A stretch of DNA of 64,000 bases from Chelatococcus caeni (GTDB lineage Bacteria > Pseudomonadota > Alphaproteobacteria > Rhizobiales > Beijerinckiaceae): the NCBI RefSeq assembly GCF_014196925.1, contig NZ_JACIEN010000003.1:616707-680706 (forward strand). The letters are read 5' to 3'. Within the stretch, counting starts at the first letter, position 1. Each line of letters opens with the position of its first letter. Below, one piece after another: positions 1 through 10,396 of this stretch. The translations under genes and the position numbers were made by a program. The notes below the pieces were generated by a model that did not search any database, was not told where the DNA came from, and was given only the letters and a program-made list of their open reading frames with translations.

Positions 1-531
1 GCCGAGGTCATAGCCGGCGCGCGCCCGCAACGTGGCGTAATCCGTCATGCGTACCCGGCTCTCGGCGTCGATGTTCACGTTGTAGCGGTACTGGTCCGAC
101 GTCACATAGCTGCGGCCGAGGCTGTCGCTCGCGCGCACGTCGAGATTGGTATGGTTGTAGTTGAGCTCGACGCCGAGGACGACATCCTCCCACTGACTGT
201 TGTAGCCGACGAGGAAGCCGTAGCTGCCATTACGCGTGTCGCGTTCCGGCAGGGTCGTCCAGCTGGACACCCGCCCTTCGGATTCGACTGTCGTATTGCG
301 CAGGATATAGGCGATCTGGCTGCTGTTCGCCGTGCCGAAATCGATATTGGCGTTGGAATAGCCGCCCTGCACGCCGATGTAGAAGCCGCCCCAGGCGCCG
401 GTCGGCTCGCTGTCGCCATAGGCGGGCATCGAGCCGCGCAGCCAGCTGTCGCCGAGATCGGCGGCGTGAGCGGCCGGAGCCGCGAAAGCCCAGCCGAGAC
501 CAATGACCAGGCCCGGAAGAAGCGCGCGCAT
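1..531 (-). CDS. Outer-membrane beta-barrel protein, Omp25/Omp31 type (C-terminus cut by window edge)
   Basis: The reading frame starts at an ATG (complement of 529–531) and is open to base 1, giving 177 residues without a stop, so the C-terminus lies outside the window. A signal peptide of about 23 residues ends in AHAAD. It is followed by WGGFYIGVQGGYS, the first beta-strand signature of the Omp31-like barrels of Hyphomicrobiales. Later strands alternate polar and aromatic residues (NGSYGFLVGYNSQWED). These proteins are abundant surface barrels with structural and permeability roles. It is followed by two further leftward barrel genes, so the locus is an outer-membrane protein cluster. The family call is firm; the exact substrate or role is not inferable. 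Confidence 0.85.
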   Translation of the reverse strand, partial: MRALLPGLVIGLGWAFAAPAAHAADLGDSWLRGSMPAYGDSEPTGAWGGFYIGVQGGYSNANIDFGTANSSQIAYILRNTTVESEGRVSSWTTLPERDTRNGSYGFLVGYNSQWEDVVLGVELNYNHTNLDVRASDSLGRSYVTSDQYRYNVNIDAESRVRMTDYATLRARAGYDLG

Positions 532-606
532 CGATCAGAACTCCCCAACCCTCAGTACGGTCCTGATCATTGCTCGTTAACCTTAATATTCCGTTGCGAA
601 TGCCGC

Positions 607-1293
607 TCACTCGAAGGTGTAGCGCAGGCCGAAGCGCACCTCGTGGCTGCGCAGGTCGCCGACGCGCACCGCCCCGCCCGCCGCCCGCGCCTTGCCGAGA
701 TCGGCGAAGCGATAGCCGATGTCGAACTTGAGCGAGGTGGTGATGTCGATGGCCGCACCCGCCATCAGCGCCCAGGCGAACCCGGTGCGCGTGCCGCCGC
801 CGTAGGCGATGTCCGCACCGGTCGCCGTCACGGTCTCCCGGACCGAACCGAGCCGGTTGACCGCAAGACCGGCGCCCGCGCCGACATAGGGCGTGATGCC
901 GGACCACGTGCCGAGGTCGGCATAGAGATTGGCGAGCACCGCGACGGAATTGAGCTTGGCCGTGGCGGCAAGGCCCGGGGCAGAGGCCGAGAGGCTGCGC
1001 TCGGCGAAGACGTCCCCCGTCACGTCCGCCCGCAGCCAGCCGAAGTCGTAGCCGAGACCGAGCCCGAAGGTGGCGTTCTTGTCCAGCCGCTCCCCGATGT
1101 AGCCGAGGCCGTTGATGGACAGCGCGGGGTCGATCGGCATGGCGTAGCCGACGTCGCCGCGCAGGTAGAATCCCTCCCCGCTCGCCAGCATCCCCGGCTC
1201 GGGATCGAGCACCGGCGCCGGCGGAAGCTCGGCCGCAGCGACGGGGGCCGCCACGACGAGGGACAGGGCTGCGACGAGAGAGGCATGACGCAT
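607..1293 (-). CDS. Outer-membrane beta-barrel protein
   Basis: A 228-residue protein. The start (ATG at 1293) is chosen because GGGAG lies 8 bases upstream and a clean signal peptide follows (MRHASLVAALSLVVAAPVAA). In-frame codons upstream of it do not look coding. The mature part has the glycine/aromatic alternating strands of an eight-stranded barrel (YLRGDVGYAMP, FGLGLGYDFGW, PYVGAGAGLAVN, DIGYRFADLG) and ends in RFGLRYTFE, with the terminal aromatic typical of BAM-inserted proteins. It shares layout and motifs (LGTWSG, PYVGAGAG versus PFIGAGIG) with the next upstream gene, so the two look like tandem paralogues. No specific transported substrate can be assigned. Confidence 0.85.
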   Translation of the reverse strand: MRHASLVAALSLVVAAPVAAAELPPAPVLDPEPGMLASGEGFYLRGDVGYAMPIDPALSINGLGYIGERLDKNATFGLGLGYDFGWLRADVTGDVFAERSLSASAPGLAATAKLNSVAVLANLYADLGTWSGITPYVGAGAGLAVNRLGSVRETVTATGADIAYGGGTRTGFAWALMAGAAIDITTSLKFDIGYRFADLGKARAAGGAVRVGDLRSHEVRFGLRYTFE

Positions 1294-1440
1294 CGAGAAA
1301 TACTCCCGGGACGGACGCAATGGGCGTGGGCAAGGGAGGCACCACCGTTTGCCGGGAGCTTGCCGCCAAGAAGTTAAGTGACCATTAACCTTAACGAATG
1401 TTGACCGAAGATCTCGGCTCCTTTCGCCGACGGCCGGCAA

Positions 1441-1469
1441 AAAGAAAGCGCGGCGTAGGACGCCGCGCT
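1441..1469 (-). terminator. Intrinsic terminator of the 1505–2320 barrel gene
   Basis: A perfect 10-bp inverted repeat (agcgcggcgt / acgccgcgct, 3-base loop) lies 36 bases past the stop of the leftward barrel gene. Read on the minus strand it is followed by a T-rich run (TTTCTTTTT), the standard form of a Rho-independent terminator. It separates the two paralogous barrel genes into independent transcripts. Confidence 0.8.
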
Positions 1470-1504
1470 CCTAGAACTGCGATGATGGCCCGCTCTGCAG
1501 CCGA

Positions 1505-2320
1505 TCAGTATTTGGCGACGATCGGCTCGTAGCTCTCGGCGACCACGGGGCCGCCGAACATCCAGCGCACGCCGAGCTTCACGTCGTGCGAGGACAGGTC
1601 CTTGAACTTCATCGGGTTGTACACGTTGTTCGTGCCCGTGTACGTGATGATGTCGCCGCTCTGCGCATCGCCCAGATTGACGTAGCGATAGCCGAGTTCC
1701 ACCGTGAAATTCGGCGTCACGGCATAGGCAAGGCCCGCATAGAGCGCCCAGGCGAAGTTCCACTTCGAGGCATCGCGCGCATAGGCCGAGCCGAGGTTCG
1801 GCACGTTCTCGTCGCGGAAGCTGTGGATGGTGTTGTAGGAGCCGCCGATGCCCGCGCCGATGAAGGGCGTCAGGCCGCTCCACGTGCCGAGATCGAGATA
1901 GGCATTGGCGAGGAACAGCCATTCGGACTTGGAGCCCGAATAGTTGTTGGAGCCGGCGGAATAGCCGGGACCGGCCGGATAGACGTCGTAGCCGTGGAAG
2001 TTCGCCCGGGCGCGATACTCACCCGTGACATCGAAACGGAACCAGCTGTTGAACTGGTAGCCGACGCCGACGCCGAAGAACGGTGCCGCATCGAAGGCCT
2101 TGTCGATGTTCACGACGCTGGCGTCGTAGAGCGCGTTGTCGAGGCTGTCGACCTCCTGGTTACTGAAGCCGATATCGCCCCTCAGATACCAGCCGCCGAA
2201 GGCGACGGGCTCCGGCACCGGCAATGGCGCCGGCGCAGGCAGGAGATCGGCCGCCCGGGCGCCGGAGACGAGCCCGGCGGCCATGAGGCCGGCGCACGCG
2301 ATGGATTTCAGGCTGCCCAT
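1505..2320 (-). CDS. Outer-membrane beta-barrel protein
   Basis: A 271-residue protein. The start at ATG 2320 is favoured by the GAAGGAA ribosome site upstream and by the signal peptide beginning MGSLKSIACAG and ending near GARAAD. A short proline-rich linker (PAPAPLPVPEP) precedes barrel strands such as GWYLRGDIGFSNQ, FGVGVGYQFNSWFRFD and VELGYRYVNLG. The C-terminal region contains KLGVRWMFG and ends in VAKY. This is the same architecture as the downstream barrel gene and resembles annotated 'outer membrane protein beta-barrel domain' proteins of Hyphomicrobiales. It has its own terminator downstream. The 262 bases between this gene and glmM hold a GC-rich hairpin (2493–2518) but no gene that I can support. 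Confidence 0.85.
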   Translation of the reverse strand: MGSLKSIACAGLMAAGLVSGARAADLLPAPAPLPVPEPVAFGGWYLRGDIGFSNQEVDSLDNALYDASVVNIDKAFDAAPFFGVGVGYQFNSWFRFDVTGEYRARANFHGYDVYPAGPGYSAGSNNYSGSKSEWLFLANAYLDLGTWSGLTPFIGAGIGGSYNTIHSFRDENVPNLGSAYARDASKWNFAWALYAGLAYAVTPNFTVELGYRYVNLGDAQSGDIITYTGTNNVYNPMKFKDLSSHDVKLGVRWMFGGPVVAESYEPIVAKY

Positions 2321-2582
2321 GAGTATTTCCTTCGTACCAGGCAAATCATGTTTGCCCGCAAAACCGCAGACGAAGGCAATCTAGGCATCACTCGTTAAAT
2401 ATCGCTTAAGCCTAACGCTTAACCCTACCGATCCGTTAAGACGCCATCGACGCCGCCGGCCGCCGGGATGGCGCAAGACGGCAACCGGCAGCCTTCCCTC
2501 CCCGCGGGGGGTGGGAAGTGCTACCGCATCGCCGATCGTTGCTGGTGCTCTTGTGCGGACGACGCTGGGGCTTGGGCCGGCG

Positions 2583-3926
2583 TCAGGCGGCGGCCCTGGT
2601 CAGCGCGTCGCAGACGTCGCCCACCACCTGCTCCACGAGGTCACGGTCGTCGCCCTCGGCCATCACGCGGATCACCGGCTCGGTGCCCGAGGGCCGGATG
2701 ACGAGGCGTCCGTTGCTGCCAAGCCGCTCGCGCGCCGCATCGACGGCGTTGACGACGGAATCGTTCTTCAGCGGCTGGCCGTCCTTGTAGCGCACGTTCT
2801 TCAGGACCTGCGGCAGCGGCTCGAAGCAATGGCAGACCTCGCTCACCGGCCGATCCTGCGCCTTGAGGACGGCCAGCAGCTGCAGGGCCGCGATGAGGCC
2901 GTCGCCGGTCGTCGTATGGTCGGACAGGATGATGTGGCCGGACTGCTCGCCGCCGAGGTTGTAGCCGTGCGCCCGCATGTGCTCGAGCACGTAACGGTCG
3001 CCCACCGCCGTGCGGGCGAGTTCGAGCCCGCGGCCGGCGAGATAGCGCTCGAGGCCGAGGTTCGACATGATGGTGGCGACGATGCCGGGCTTGGACAGGC
3101 GCCCGTCGGTCTGCCAGCTCGAGGCGATGACGGCCATCAGCTGATCGCCGTCCACGAGATGGCCCTTCTCGTCGACGATGAGCACGCGGTCGGCATCGCC
3201 GTCGAGCGCGATGCCGATGTCGGCGCGCGTCTCCCGCACCTTGCGCACCAGCGCCTCGGGCGCCGTCGAGCCCACCTCGTGGTTGATGTTGAAGCCGTCC
3301 GGCTCGTCGCCGATGGTGATGACCTCGGCACCCAGTTCCCAAAGCGCCTCGGGCGCGACCTTGTAGGCGGCGCCGTTGGCGCAGTCGACGACGATGCGCA
3401 GGCCCTCGAGGTCGAGCTGGCGCGGCAGGGTGCGCTTGGCGAATTCGATGTAGCGCGCGTGCACGCTCTCGATGCGCTTGGCCCGGCCGAGGCCCGCGGG
3501 CGGCGCCAGCCGGCTCGTCAGGTCGCTCGTCATCAGCGTCTCGATCTCGCTCTCCACCTCGTCGGACAGCTTGTAGCCATCCGGGCCGAAGAGCTTGATG
3601 CCGTTGTCCTCGTAAGGGTTGTGCGAGGCGGAGATCATCACGCCGAGGTCGCAGCGCATGGACCGCGTCAGCATGGCGACCGCCGGCGTCGGCACGGGCC
3701 CGAGCAGCAGCACGTCCATGCCGACCGAGGTGAAGCCGGCCTGCAGGGCCGATTCGATCATGTAGCCGGACAGGCGCGTGTCCTTGCCGATGACGACACG
3801 GTGGCGATAGTCGCCGCGGTGGAAGACGAGGCCGGCCGCCTGGCCGACGCGCAGGGCAAGTTCCGGCGTGATGGTGCCGTTGGCCCGGCCGCGGATGCCG
3901 TCGGTTCCGAAGAAGCTGCGTGTCAT
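2583..3926 (-). CDS. glmM: Phosphoglucosamine mutase
   Basis: A 447-residue cytosolic enzyme that interconverts glucosamine-6-phosphate and glucosamine-1-phosphate on the route to UDP-GlcNAc, the precursor of peptidoglycan and lipid A. The catalytic-serine motif SASHNP falls near residue 101 (Ser102 in the E. coli enzyme). The metal loop DGDADR is near residue 242 and the phosphate-binding loop RPSGTEP is near the C-terminus. The N-terminal FGTDGIRG is diagnostic. I chose ATG 3926 over a TTG eight codons upstream because family members begin at this point. It lies downstream of ftsH on the same strand, an ftsH–glmM order common in proteobacteria, but a terminator-like hairpin separates them. 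Confidence 0.97.
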   Translation of the reverse strand: MTRSFFGTDGIRGRANGTITPELALRVGQAAGLVFHRGDYRHRVVIGKDTRLSGYMIESALQAGFTSVGMDVLLLGPVPTPAVAMLTRSMRCDLGVMISASHNPYEDNGIKLFGPDGYKLSDEVESEIETLMTSDLTSRLAPPAGLGRAKRIESVHARYIEFAKRTLPRQLDLEGLRIVVDCANGAAYKVAPEALWELGAEVITIGDEPDGFNINHEVGSTAPEALVRKVRETRADIGIALDGDADRVLIVDEKGHLVDGDQLMAVIASSWQTDGRLSKPGIVATIMSNLGLERYLAGRGLELARTAVGDRYVLEHMRAHGYNLGGEQSGHIILSDHTTTGDGLIAALQLLAVLKAQDRPVSEVCHCFEPLPQVLKNVRYKDGQPLKNDSVVNAVDAARERLGSNGRLVIRPSGTEPVIRVMAEGDDRDLVEQVVGDVCDALTRAAA

Positions 3927-4059
3927 GTGCGTAGAGCTCGGTGCGTGCAAGAAGAGGTCACTCTTATCTGAACCCGCGCGAATATATCATCCGGCATCGG
4001 CCAAGGATGCGCGCGTTTTGTTCACAAAGTATGAGCGCAGGTTACAGCCGTGCGACCAG

Positions 4060-4090
4060 AAAGACGAACGGCGCCCGACGGCGCCGTTCG
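4060..4090 (-). terminator. Intrinsic terminator downstream of ftsH
   Basis: An 11-bp perfect inverted repeat (cgaacggcgcc / ggcgccgttcg, 4-base loop) lies about 23 bases beyond the ftsH stop. On the minus strand it runs into TCTTTCT. It should end the tol-pal–tilS–ftsH transcript before glmM, or reduce read-through into glmM. Confidence 0.7.
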
Positions 4091-4112
4091 GCCTGCGATG
4101 GATGATTGTGTA

Positions 4113-6038
4113 TCAGGCCTGCGGTTGCGGCTCGAGGCCGGCGTCCGGCTCGCCGCGGGGGCGGTTGAAGCCGGCCGACGGCACGGGCGAGTGGCGCGTG
4201 GGCGCCGCCGGCTCGCCGGCATCGCGCACGGGCGGCTTGCCGTCGAGCAGGTCCCGGATCTCCTCGCCGGTCAGCGTCTCGTATTCGAGCAGGCCCTTGG
4301 CCAGGAGCTCCAGCTGCTCGGCCTTCTCCTTGAGGATGCGCGTCGCCTCGGCATAGCCCGCCTCGACGAAGCGGCGGATCTCGGCGTCGATCTTCTGGGA
4401 GGTGGCCTCGGAGACGTTCTGCTGGCGCGCCACGGACATGCCGAGGAAGACCTCGTCCTGGTTCTCGCCGTACATGACGGTGCCGAGCTCGTCCGAGAAG
4501 CCCCACTGCGTCACCATCATGCGGGCGAGCTTGGTCGCCTGCTGGATGTCGGAGGCGGCGCCCGAAGTGACCTTGTCCTTGCCGAAGATGAGCTCCTCGG
4601 CCACGCGGCCGCCCATCATGATGGCGAGGCGCGAGGTCATCTGCTCGTAGCTCATAGAGAGCTTGTCGCGCTCCGGCAGCTGCATGACCATGCCGAGCGC
4701 GCGGCCGCGCGGGATGATGGTCGCCTTGTGCACCGGGTCCGTCGCCGGAACATTGAGGGCGACGACGGCGTGGCCGGCCTCGTGATAGGCGGTGAGGCGC
4801 TTCTCCTCCTCGCTCATGACGAGGGTGCGGCGCTCGGCGCCCATCATCACCTTGTCCTTGGCATCCTCGAACTCGCGCATGGTGACGATGCGCTTGGAGC
4901 GGCGGGCGGCAAGCAGGGCCGCCTCGTTGACGAGGTTCATGAGATCGGCGCCGGAGAAGCCCGGCGTGCCGCGGGCGATAACCTTGAGGTCGACATCCGG
5001 GGCGAGCGGCACCTTGCGCACGTGCACGCGCAGGATCTTCTCGCGGCCGGCGACATCCGGGTTCGGCACCACGATCTGCCGGTCGAAGCGGCCGGGGCGC
5101 AGCAGCGCCGGGTCGAGCACGTCCGGGCGGTTGGTGGCGGCGATGATGATGACGCCCTCGTTGGCCTCGAAGCCGTCCATCTCGACGAGGAGCTGGTTCA
5201 GGGTCTGCTCGCGCTCGTCGTTGCCGCCGCCGAGGCCGGCGCCGCGGTGGCGGCCGACCGCGTCGATCTCGTCGATGAAGATGATGCAGGGCGCGTTTTT
5301 CTTCGCCTGCTCGAACATGTCGCGCACGCGGCTCGCGCCGACGCCGACGAACATCTCGACGAAATCCGATCCCGAAATCGTGAAGAAGGGCACGTTCGCT
5401 TCACCCGCGACGGCGCGGGCGGTCAGCGTCTTGCCGGTGCCGGGCGGGCCGACGAGCAGGCAGCCGCGAGGGATGCGCCCGCCGAGGCGCTGGAACTTCT
5501 GCGGATCGCGGAGGAACTCCACGATCTCCTGCAGGTCCTCCTTGGCCTCCTCGATGCCCGCGACATCCTCGAAGGTCACGCGCCCGTGCGCCTCGGTCAG
5601 GAGCTTGGCCTTGGACTTGCCGAAGCCCATGGCGCGACCGGCGCCGTTCTGCATCTGGCGCGACAGGAAGATCCAGGCGCCGATGAAGACGAGCAGCGGC
5701 AGCCAGTTGACGAGCAGCGCGATGAACCAGGGCGTGGAATCCTGCGGCGGCTTGGCCGTGATCTGCACGCCCTTCTGCGACAGCTTGCTGATCAGGTTGG
5801 GGTCGTAGGGCGCGTAGGTGGTGAAGGTGCCGCCCCCGCCGATATAGGTGCCCGTGATGTTCTGGCCCGAGATCACCACGGAGCCGATGCGGCCGTTCTC
5901 CGCGTCGGCGATGAGCTGCGAATAGGGAATTTCGTTCGCGGCCTGTCGCTGCCCCGGGTTCTGGAAGAGCGTGACCAGTGCCAGCACCAGGAGAAAGATG
6001 ACCACCCAGAGGGCAAAATTACGGAAATTGGGATTCAT
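4113..6038 (-). CDS. ftsH: ATP-dependent zinc metalloprotease FtsH
   Basis: A 641-residue membrane-anchored AAA+ protease that degrades misassembled membrane proteins and short-lived cytosolic regulators. TM helices lie at about 5–25 and 103–125, flanking a small periplasmic domain. Walker A is GPPGTGKT at 197–204 and Walker B is FIDEID at 254–259, followed by the second region of homology ([19 protein letters not shown]). The zinc site HEAGH is at 419–423. The C-terminal tail is proline-rich and degenerate, as is common. The start ATG 6038 has AGGGAAACG just upstream; an in-frame upstream extension lacks support. It follows tilS on the same strand, the classic tilS–ftsH pairing. Confidence 0.98.
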   Translation of the reverse strand: MNPNFRNFALWVVIFLLVLALVTLFQNPGQRQAANEIPYSQLIADAENGRIGSVVISGQNITGTYIGGGGTFTTYAPYDPNLISKLSQKGVQITAKPPQDSTPWFIALLVNWLPLLVFIGAWIFLSRQMQNGAGRAMGFGKSKAKLLTEAHGRVTFEDVAGIEEAKEDLQEIVEFLRDPQKFQRLGGRIPRGCLLVGPPGTGKTLTARAVAGEANVPFFTISGSDFVEMFVGVGASRVRDMFEQAKKNAPCIIFIDEIDAVGRHRGAGLGGGNDEREQTLNQLLVEMDGFEANEGVIIIAATNRPDVLDPALLRPGRFDRQIVVPNPDVAGREKILRVHVRKVPLAPDVDLKVIARGTPGFSGADLMNLVNEAALLAARRSKRIVTMREFEDAKDKVMMGAERRTLVMSEEEKRLTAYHEAGHAVVALNVPATDPVHKATIIPRGRALGMVMQLPERDKLSMSYEQMTSRLAIMMGGRVAEELIFGKDKVTSGAASDIQQATKLARMMVTQWGFSDELGTVMYGENQDEVFLGMSVARQQNVSEATSQKIDAEIRRFVEAGYAEATRILKEKAEQLELLAKGLLEYETLTGEEIRDLLDGKPPVRDAGEPAAPTRHSPVPSAGFNRPRGEPDAGLEPQPQA

Positions 6039-6179
6039 CGTTTCCCTGTCGCTTTGTTCTTCCGGCACCGGAACCCGGGCCGCACTCATGTCCAAGCTAA
6101 TTTAAGATCGCGCTAAACCCTTGCCAAGGGAAACCCAATCCGCGAGCACCCTTAAGGGAAAGTTCGTATCACCTTCGTA

Positions 6180-7265
6180 TCAGCCAGACACCGGCGGCTT
6201 TTCTAGGGCGCGCCGGCCGCGTCTGCGTGGCGGCTCGGGCCCAATGCGCACGCGACCTGCGACATCGAGGGCAACGAGCGCCCCCGCTAGCGTCGTGCGC
6301 ATGGTGCTCCCCGCCGCGCGCGCCCGGCGCAACGACACCGCCAGCGCCTCCAGCCGCTCGAGGCGCAAGGGAACCGCCGGCCGGGTCGCCGCACCCACGG
6401 CTTCCGCAATGGCACGCTCGAACACGCGTAGCATCAACTCCTCCGGCAGGTCGAAGGTTTCAGCGGACACCTCCACTCCCCCTCCCCCCTTCGCAAGGGG
6501 CCGGATGAGCCGGGCTGCCTCGGCCTCAGCCGCCGACGCGAGGGCCTCGTCCGCCCTCGCGGCACGCGCGGCAAGGCGGGCGAGCCGCTCCTGCGTCAAC
6601 CCGAGCGTCTCGGCGGCGGCCCGAGCTACCGGGCTGCGCAGGCGCCCCCGCGCATAGGCCGCATCCCGGTTCGAGGGATCGTCCGCAGCCGCAAGGCCGG
6701 CCGCCGTCACCGTCGCCACGAGGCGCGCCTTGGGGAAGGCGAGGAACGGCCGCGCGAGCGCGAGGCCGGGCGCAGCCGCGACCCGAGGTCGCATGGCGGC
6801 CAGGCCGGCGATGCCGCTGCCCGCGGCAAGGCGCATGAGCACCGTCTCGGCCTGGTCGTCACGGTGATGGGCCGTGACGATGCAATCGGCGCCGATCGCG
6901 GTGGCATGGTCGGCGAGCAGGCGATAGCGCGCGGCGCGGGCGGCTTCCTGGATGCCGTGCGCCGGCTTCTCGCCGTGCCAGCAGAGGGTCGCGTGCGCCA
7001 GGCCGAAGCCGGCCGAGATCCGCGCCACAGCCTCGGCCTCGGCCGCGCTTTCGGCCCTGAGGCCATGGTCGACGGTGGCGACGCTGACGCTCGGTTTGCG
7101 TCCGGCACGGTCCAGCCAGCCGGCGACGGTGATCAGAAGGGCAAGGGAATCGGGGCCGCCCGAGACGGCAAGGAGAAGATGGCGGCTGTCGGCGAGGTTC
7201 GCGAAAGCTGCGTCGACCTCATCGGGCGCGAGAGGCTCGTCGTTAGGATGCGAAGACCCGCTCAC
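6180..7265 (-). CDS. tilS: tRNA(Ile)-lysidine synthetase
   Basis: A 361-residue N-type PP-loop ATPase that puts lysine on C34 of the CAU-anticodon isoleucine tRNA, changing decoding from AUG to AUA. The PP-loop SGGPDS is at residues 35–40, followed by VDHGLR and the HHRDDQAETVLMRL motif of the TilS N-terminal domain. The C-terminal accessory domain is short, as in many alphaproteobacteria. The start is a GTG at 7265 placed 3 bases after the cpoB stop, implying translational coupling. It is cotranscribed with the upstream tol-pal genes and the downstream ftsH. Confidence 0.95.
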   Translation of the reverse strand: MSGSSHPNDEPLAPDEVDAAFANLADSRHLLLAVSGGPDSLALLITVAGWLDRAGRKPSVSVATVDHGLRAESAAEAEAVARISAGFGLAHATLCWHGEKPAHGIQEAARAARYRLLADHATAIGADCIVTAHHRDDQAETVLMRLAAGSGIAGLAAMRPRVAAAPGLALARPFLAFPKARLVATVTAAGLAAADDPSNRDAAYARGRLRSPVARAAAETLGLTQERLARLAARAARADEALASAAEAEAARLIRPLAKGGGGVEVSAETFDLPEELMLRVFERAIAEAVGAATRPAVPLRLERLEALAVSLRRARAAGSTMRTTLAGALVALDVAGRVRIGPEPPRRRGRRALEKPPVSG

Positions 7266-7268
7266 GGG

Positions 7269-8192
7269 TCAGCAGCGCGCCCGCTCGCGCTCGGCCGCCT
7301 GGCGCACGGCTCCGGGAGCCTGCGGATATTTGCGGGTGACTTCGCCGAAGGTGGCGCAGGCCTGCTCGCGGGCGCCGATGGCATTGAGCGCCTGTCCGAG
7401 CTTGAGCAGCCCCTCGGGGGCGCGGCCGGCAGTGGGATAGTCGGTGGCGAGCTTCAGGTACTGCTCGGCCGCCTCGTTGTAGCGCTTGCGCTGGTAATAG
7501 GTCTCGCCGAGGAAAAAGGTCGCGTCGGGCACGAGCCGGTCGCGGGGATGTGACTGGAGGAACTGGCGCAGGCTCATCTCCGCCGCATCGTACTGGCGCT
7601 GGCGCAGCAGGGCGACGGCCGTGTCGTAGTCCTGCGCCGGGTTGGTCGAGCCCGTGGCGGCAATGCTCGGGCCGCTGCGCGCCGCCGGCGCGGAGGCCGC
7701 CATCGCCTCCCGCGCGAGCGAGTTGATGTCGAGCGGCGCGCCGGCACCCGGCGCGGGATCGTCGCCGATGATGGCGATGCCGCCCGTGGCGCTGTTGTCC
7801 GTGTTGACCGGCGCCTCGCCGAGATTGCGCGGGGCCCCCGGCGCCGCGGGCGCCGCCGAGGGGTCGAAGGCGTCGCCGCGCCGCTGCGGCGCAGGCGCCG
7901 GCTGGGTGCGCGGCGTCGTCGCGCCGGAGCGGCCGGCGCCGCCCCCTTCCTGGAAGCGGAATTCCACGTCTTCCTGGAAGCGCTGCAGCGTCTGCATGAG
8001 CTGCCGGTTCTGGTGCTGCAGTTGCTCCACCTGGCCGGAGAGCTCCCGCACCTGCCCTTCGAGCCGGTTGAGGCGCACGAACATGTCGGCAGCATCCTGC
8101 GCGCGTGCGCCTTGAGGCAGGACGACAATGGCAGCGGCCGCCGCGAGGAGCGCGACGGCGATGCTTCGGAGTGTCTGGATCATGCGATGCAT
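7269..8192 (-). CDS. cpoB: Tol-Pal accessory periplasmic protein CpoB (YbgF)
   Basis: A 307-residue periplasmic protein that links Tol-Pal-driven outer-membrane constriction to septal peptidoglycan synthesis. An N-terminal signal peptide ends near GARAQD (residue 31). A trimerising coiled coil follows at about 37–85 (LNRLEGQVRELSGQVEQL). Then comes a Pro/Ala-rich linker, and from about residue 180 the C-terminal TPR repeats (YDTAVALLRQRQYDAAEM, FFLGETYYQRKRYNEAAEQY). Two in-frame ATGs (8192 and 8183) are possible and neither has a clear ribosome site. It lies directly after pal and before tilS, the standard end of a tol-pal cluster. Confidence 0.93.
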   Translation of the reverse strand: MHRMIQTLRSIAVALLAAAAAIVVLPQGARAQDAADMFVRLNRLEGQVRELSGQVEQLQHQNRQLMQTLQRFQEDVEFRFQEGGGAGRSGATTPRTQPAPAPQRRGDAFDPSAAPAAPGAPRNLGEAPVNTDNSATGGIAIIGDDPAPGAGAPLDINSLAREAMAASAPAARSGPSIAATGSTNPAQDYDTAVALLRQRQYDAAEMSLRQFLQSHPRDRLVPDATFFLGETYYQRKRYNEAAEQYLKLATDYPTAGRAPEGLLKLGQALNAIGAREQACATFGEVTRKYPQAPGAVRQAAERERARC

Positions 8193-8306
8193 TCGATTAG
8201 CCGCGGTTGTCGCGTTTGCCTAGCAGAACAGGCCGGTTGCGGCCACAATATGGCTGCAGCCCGGCCCTTTCCACGCAAGCGCCGCTTCCGGCGCGGGCAG
8301 CGCCGG

Positions 8307-8819
8307 TCAGACGCCGGCCCCGCCGTCGAGCACCGTGACGGCGCGACGGTTCTGCGACCAGCAGGAGATGTCGTTGCACACCGCGACCGGCCGCTCCTTG
8401 CCGTAGGAGATCGTGCGCATGCGCGAGGCGGGCACGCCGCGCGAGGCGAGATAGTCGCGCACCGTCTGCGCGCGGCGGGCGCCGAGCGAGAAGTTGTACT
8501 CGCGCGTGCCGCGCTCGTCGGCATGGCCCTCGATGAGGAAGGTGTAGCGCGGATATTGCGCCAGCCACTGCGCCTGCTTGTTCAAGGTCGCGACCGCGGT
8601 CGGCGTCAGGTCGGAGGAATCGGTCTCGAAGAAGACGCGATCGCCGACGTTCACCACGAAGTCCTGGGCCGTGCCGGGGGCGGCATAGCCGCCGGCAGCG
8701 CCGGCGCCGCCGGCGAGGCCGTCCTTGTTGGGGTCGGACGAGCAGGCGGCCAGCGTCAGGGCCGCAGCCACGGCGGCCGCCACCTTGAGGCCGCCCGACG
8801 AGAAGAGCGAGGACATCAT
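8307..8819 (-). CDS. pal: Peptidoglycan-associated lipoprotein Pal
   Basis: A 170-residue outer-membrane lipoprotein. The start at 8819 is the first of two adjacent ATGs and has AAGGAG upstream. The lipobox LAAC puts the lipidated cysteine at residue 26. A Gly/Ala-rich linker is followed by an OmpA-like peptidoglycan-binding domain (IEGHADERGTREYNFSLG, then ARRAQTVRDYLASRG), in which the Asp and Arg that bind diaminopimelate are present. Pal binds peptidoglycan and TolB, and the TolQRA motor relocates it at division. It sits between tolB and cpoB on the same strand. Confidence 0.97.
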   Translation of the reverse strand: MMSSLFSSGGLKVAAAVAAALTLAACSSDPNKDGLAGGAGAAGGYAAPGTAQDFVVNVGDRVFFETDSSDLTPTAVATLNKQAQWLAQYPRYTFLIEGHADERGTREYNFSLGARRAQTVRDYLASRGVPASRMRTISYGKERPVAVCNDISCWSQNRRAVTVLDGGAGV

Positions 8820-8986
8820 CTGACAACTCCTTGACGCACCTCCGGCTGTCGGCGACCACCGGACAGACGCGGAACGAAGCCTGATCAATGAGCCGTCAAC
8901 CTTGACGAGAGGTTGACGACAGGGACCCAAAAGCGACAGGTGCCGTAAAGCTCGCCTTGGGGTTAACCGCTGGTAAACGCGCCCGC

Positions 8987-10348
8987 TCAGCGCACTTCCG
9001 TCAGAAGCGGCGACCACGCGGGGTCGGAGCCGAAGGACGGCGTCGGCACCGGCACTTCGACGCGGCCGGTCACGTCCACCATGTAGAGCTTGCCGCCGCC
9101 CTGCCCGCCGGGATCGCGCCAGAACATGATGTACTGGCCGTTCGGCGCCCAGCTCGGCCCCTCGTTGTGGAAGCCCTCGGTCAGGATGCGCTCGCCCGTG
9201 CCGTCCGGCCGCATGATGCCGATGGAGAAGGTGCCACCCTTCTGGCGCGTGAAGGCGATGTAGTCGCCGCGCGGTGACCAGACCGGCTGGGCGTAGGAGC
9301 CCTCGCCGAAGGAGACGCGCTGCACGTCCGAGCCGTCGACGTTCATCACGTAGATCTGCTGCCGGCCGCCGCGGTCGGATTCGAAGGCGATGCGCGCGCC
9401 GTCGGGCGAGAAGGACGGCGAGGTGTCGATGGCGTTCGTCGAGGTGACGCGCGTCGTCGTGCGCGAGCGCAGGTCCATGATGTAGATGTTGGCGTTGCCG
9501 CCCTGCTGCAGGCTCATGACGATGCGCTGCCCGTCCGGCGAGAAGCGCGGGCTCGACGTCATGTCGGGGAAGTTGCCGACGATCTCGCGCTGCCCGGTGT
9601 CGAGGTTGAGGAGCTGCACGTGCGGCTGCTCGCCCGTGCGCTGCGACATGAAGGTGATCTCCTGCGCCACCGGCGAGAAACGCGGGGTGACGACGAGGTC
9701 CTCACCGCGCGTGAGATAGCGCAGGTTGGCGCCGTCCTGGTCCATGATGGCGAGGCGCTTGCGCCGCTGCTCCTTCGGCCCGGATTCATCGACGAAGACG
9801 ACGCGCGTGTCGAAGAAGCCCTTGAGGCCGGTGATGCGCGTGAAGATGGCGTCGGAGATGATATGCGCGATGCGGCGCCAGTTGTTCGGGTCGGTGAAAT
9901 ACTGCTGGCCGGTGAGCTGCTGGCCGGCGAAGACGTCCCACAGGCGGAACTCGGCCTTGAGCCGCCCGCCCCCCTCGCGCGTCACCCGCCCCGTCACCAG
10001 CGCCTGGGCGTTGATCGCCTGCCAGGCGCTGAACTGGGGCGCGGCATCGAAGGCCGGCGACGGCTCGACGAAGGCCTGCGGATCGACGGGCACGAAATAG
10101 CCGCAGCGGCGCAGGTTGGCCGTGATGACCTCGGCGATGCGCGCGCCGAACTCGACGTCGCCGCCGAAATTGGTGATGGCGATCGGCAGCGGCTGGAAAT
10201 TCGCACGGTCGAGCGTGATGGTGATCTCCGCGCGCGCCGGTGTCAGCACCGCCGGCACCAGGGTCATTGCCGCGATCAGCGGCAGCGCGAGGCGCGCCAT
10301 CAGGGTCTTCATCATCGGGCTTTTCTTGGCTCTTGCCGGGAGAGACAT
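8987..10348 (-). CDS. tolB: Tol-Pal system beta-propeller protein TolB
   Basis: A 453-residue periplasmic protein with a signal peptide (hydrophobic core [16 protein letters not shown], ending ARA). Next is an N-terminal alpha/beta domain ([15 protein letters not shown]) and then a six-bladed propeller with repeated FSPDG motifs ([36 protein letters not shown]). TolB competes between Pal and TolA binding, releasing Pal from peptidoglycan. I kept ATG 10348; a second ATG pair at 10312–10315 would give a shorter signal peptide and cannot be excluded. It follows tolA by 48 bases. Confidence 0.97.
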   Translation of the reverse strand: MSLPARAKKSPMMKTLMARLALPLIAAMTLVPAVLTPARAEITITLDRANFQPLPIAITNFGGDVEFGARIAEVITANLRRCGYFVPVDPQAFVEPSPAFDAAPQFSAWQAINAQALVTGRVTREGGGRLKAEFRLWDVFAGQQLTGQQYFTDPNNWRRIAHIISDAIFTRITGLKGFFDTRVVFVDESGPKEQRRKRLAIMDQDGANLRYLTRGEDLVVTPRFSPVAQEITFMSQRTGEQPHVQLLNLDTGQREIVGNFPDMTSSPRFSPDGQRIVMSLQQGGNANIYIMDLRSRTTTRVTSTNAIDTSPSFSPDGARIAFESDRGGRQQIYVMNVDGSDVQRVSFGEGSYAQPVWSPRGDYIAFTRQKGGTFSIGIMRPDGTGERILTEGFHNEGPSWAPNGQYIMFWRDPGGQGGGKLYMVDVTGRVEVPVPTPSFGSDPAWSPLLTEVR

Positions 10349-10396
10349 GACGTCCGTGGGGCGTTGGTTATGGATGAGGCTGACGACGAAACCATG

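Noticed and set aside
2321..2582. A tRNA or other RNA gene in the gap before glmM
   Set aside because: No cloverleaf arms or CCA-type end could be traced; only a GC-rich hairpin at 2493–2518 is visible.
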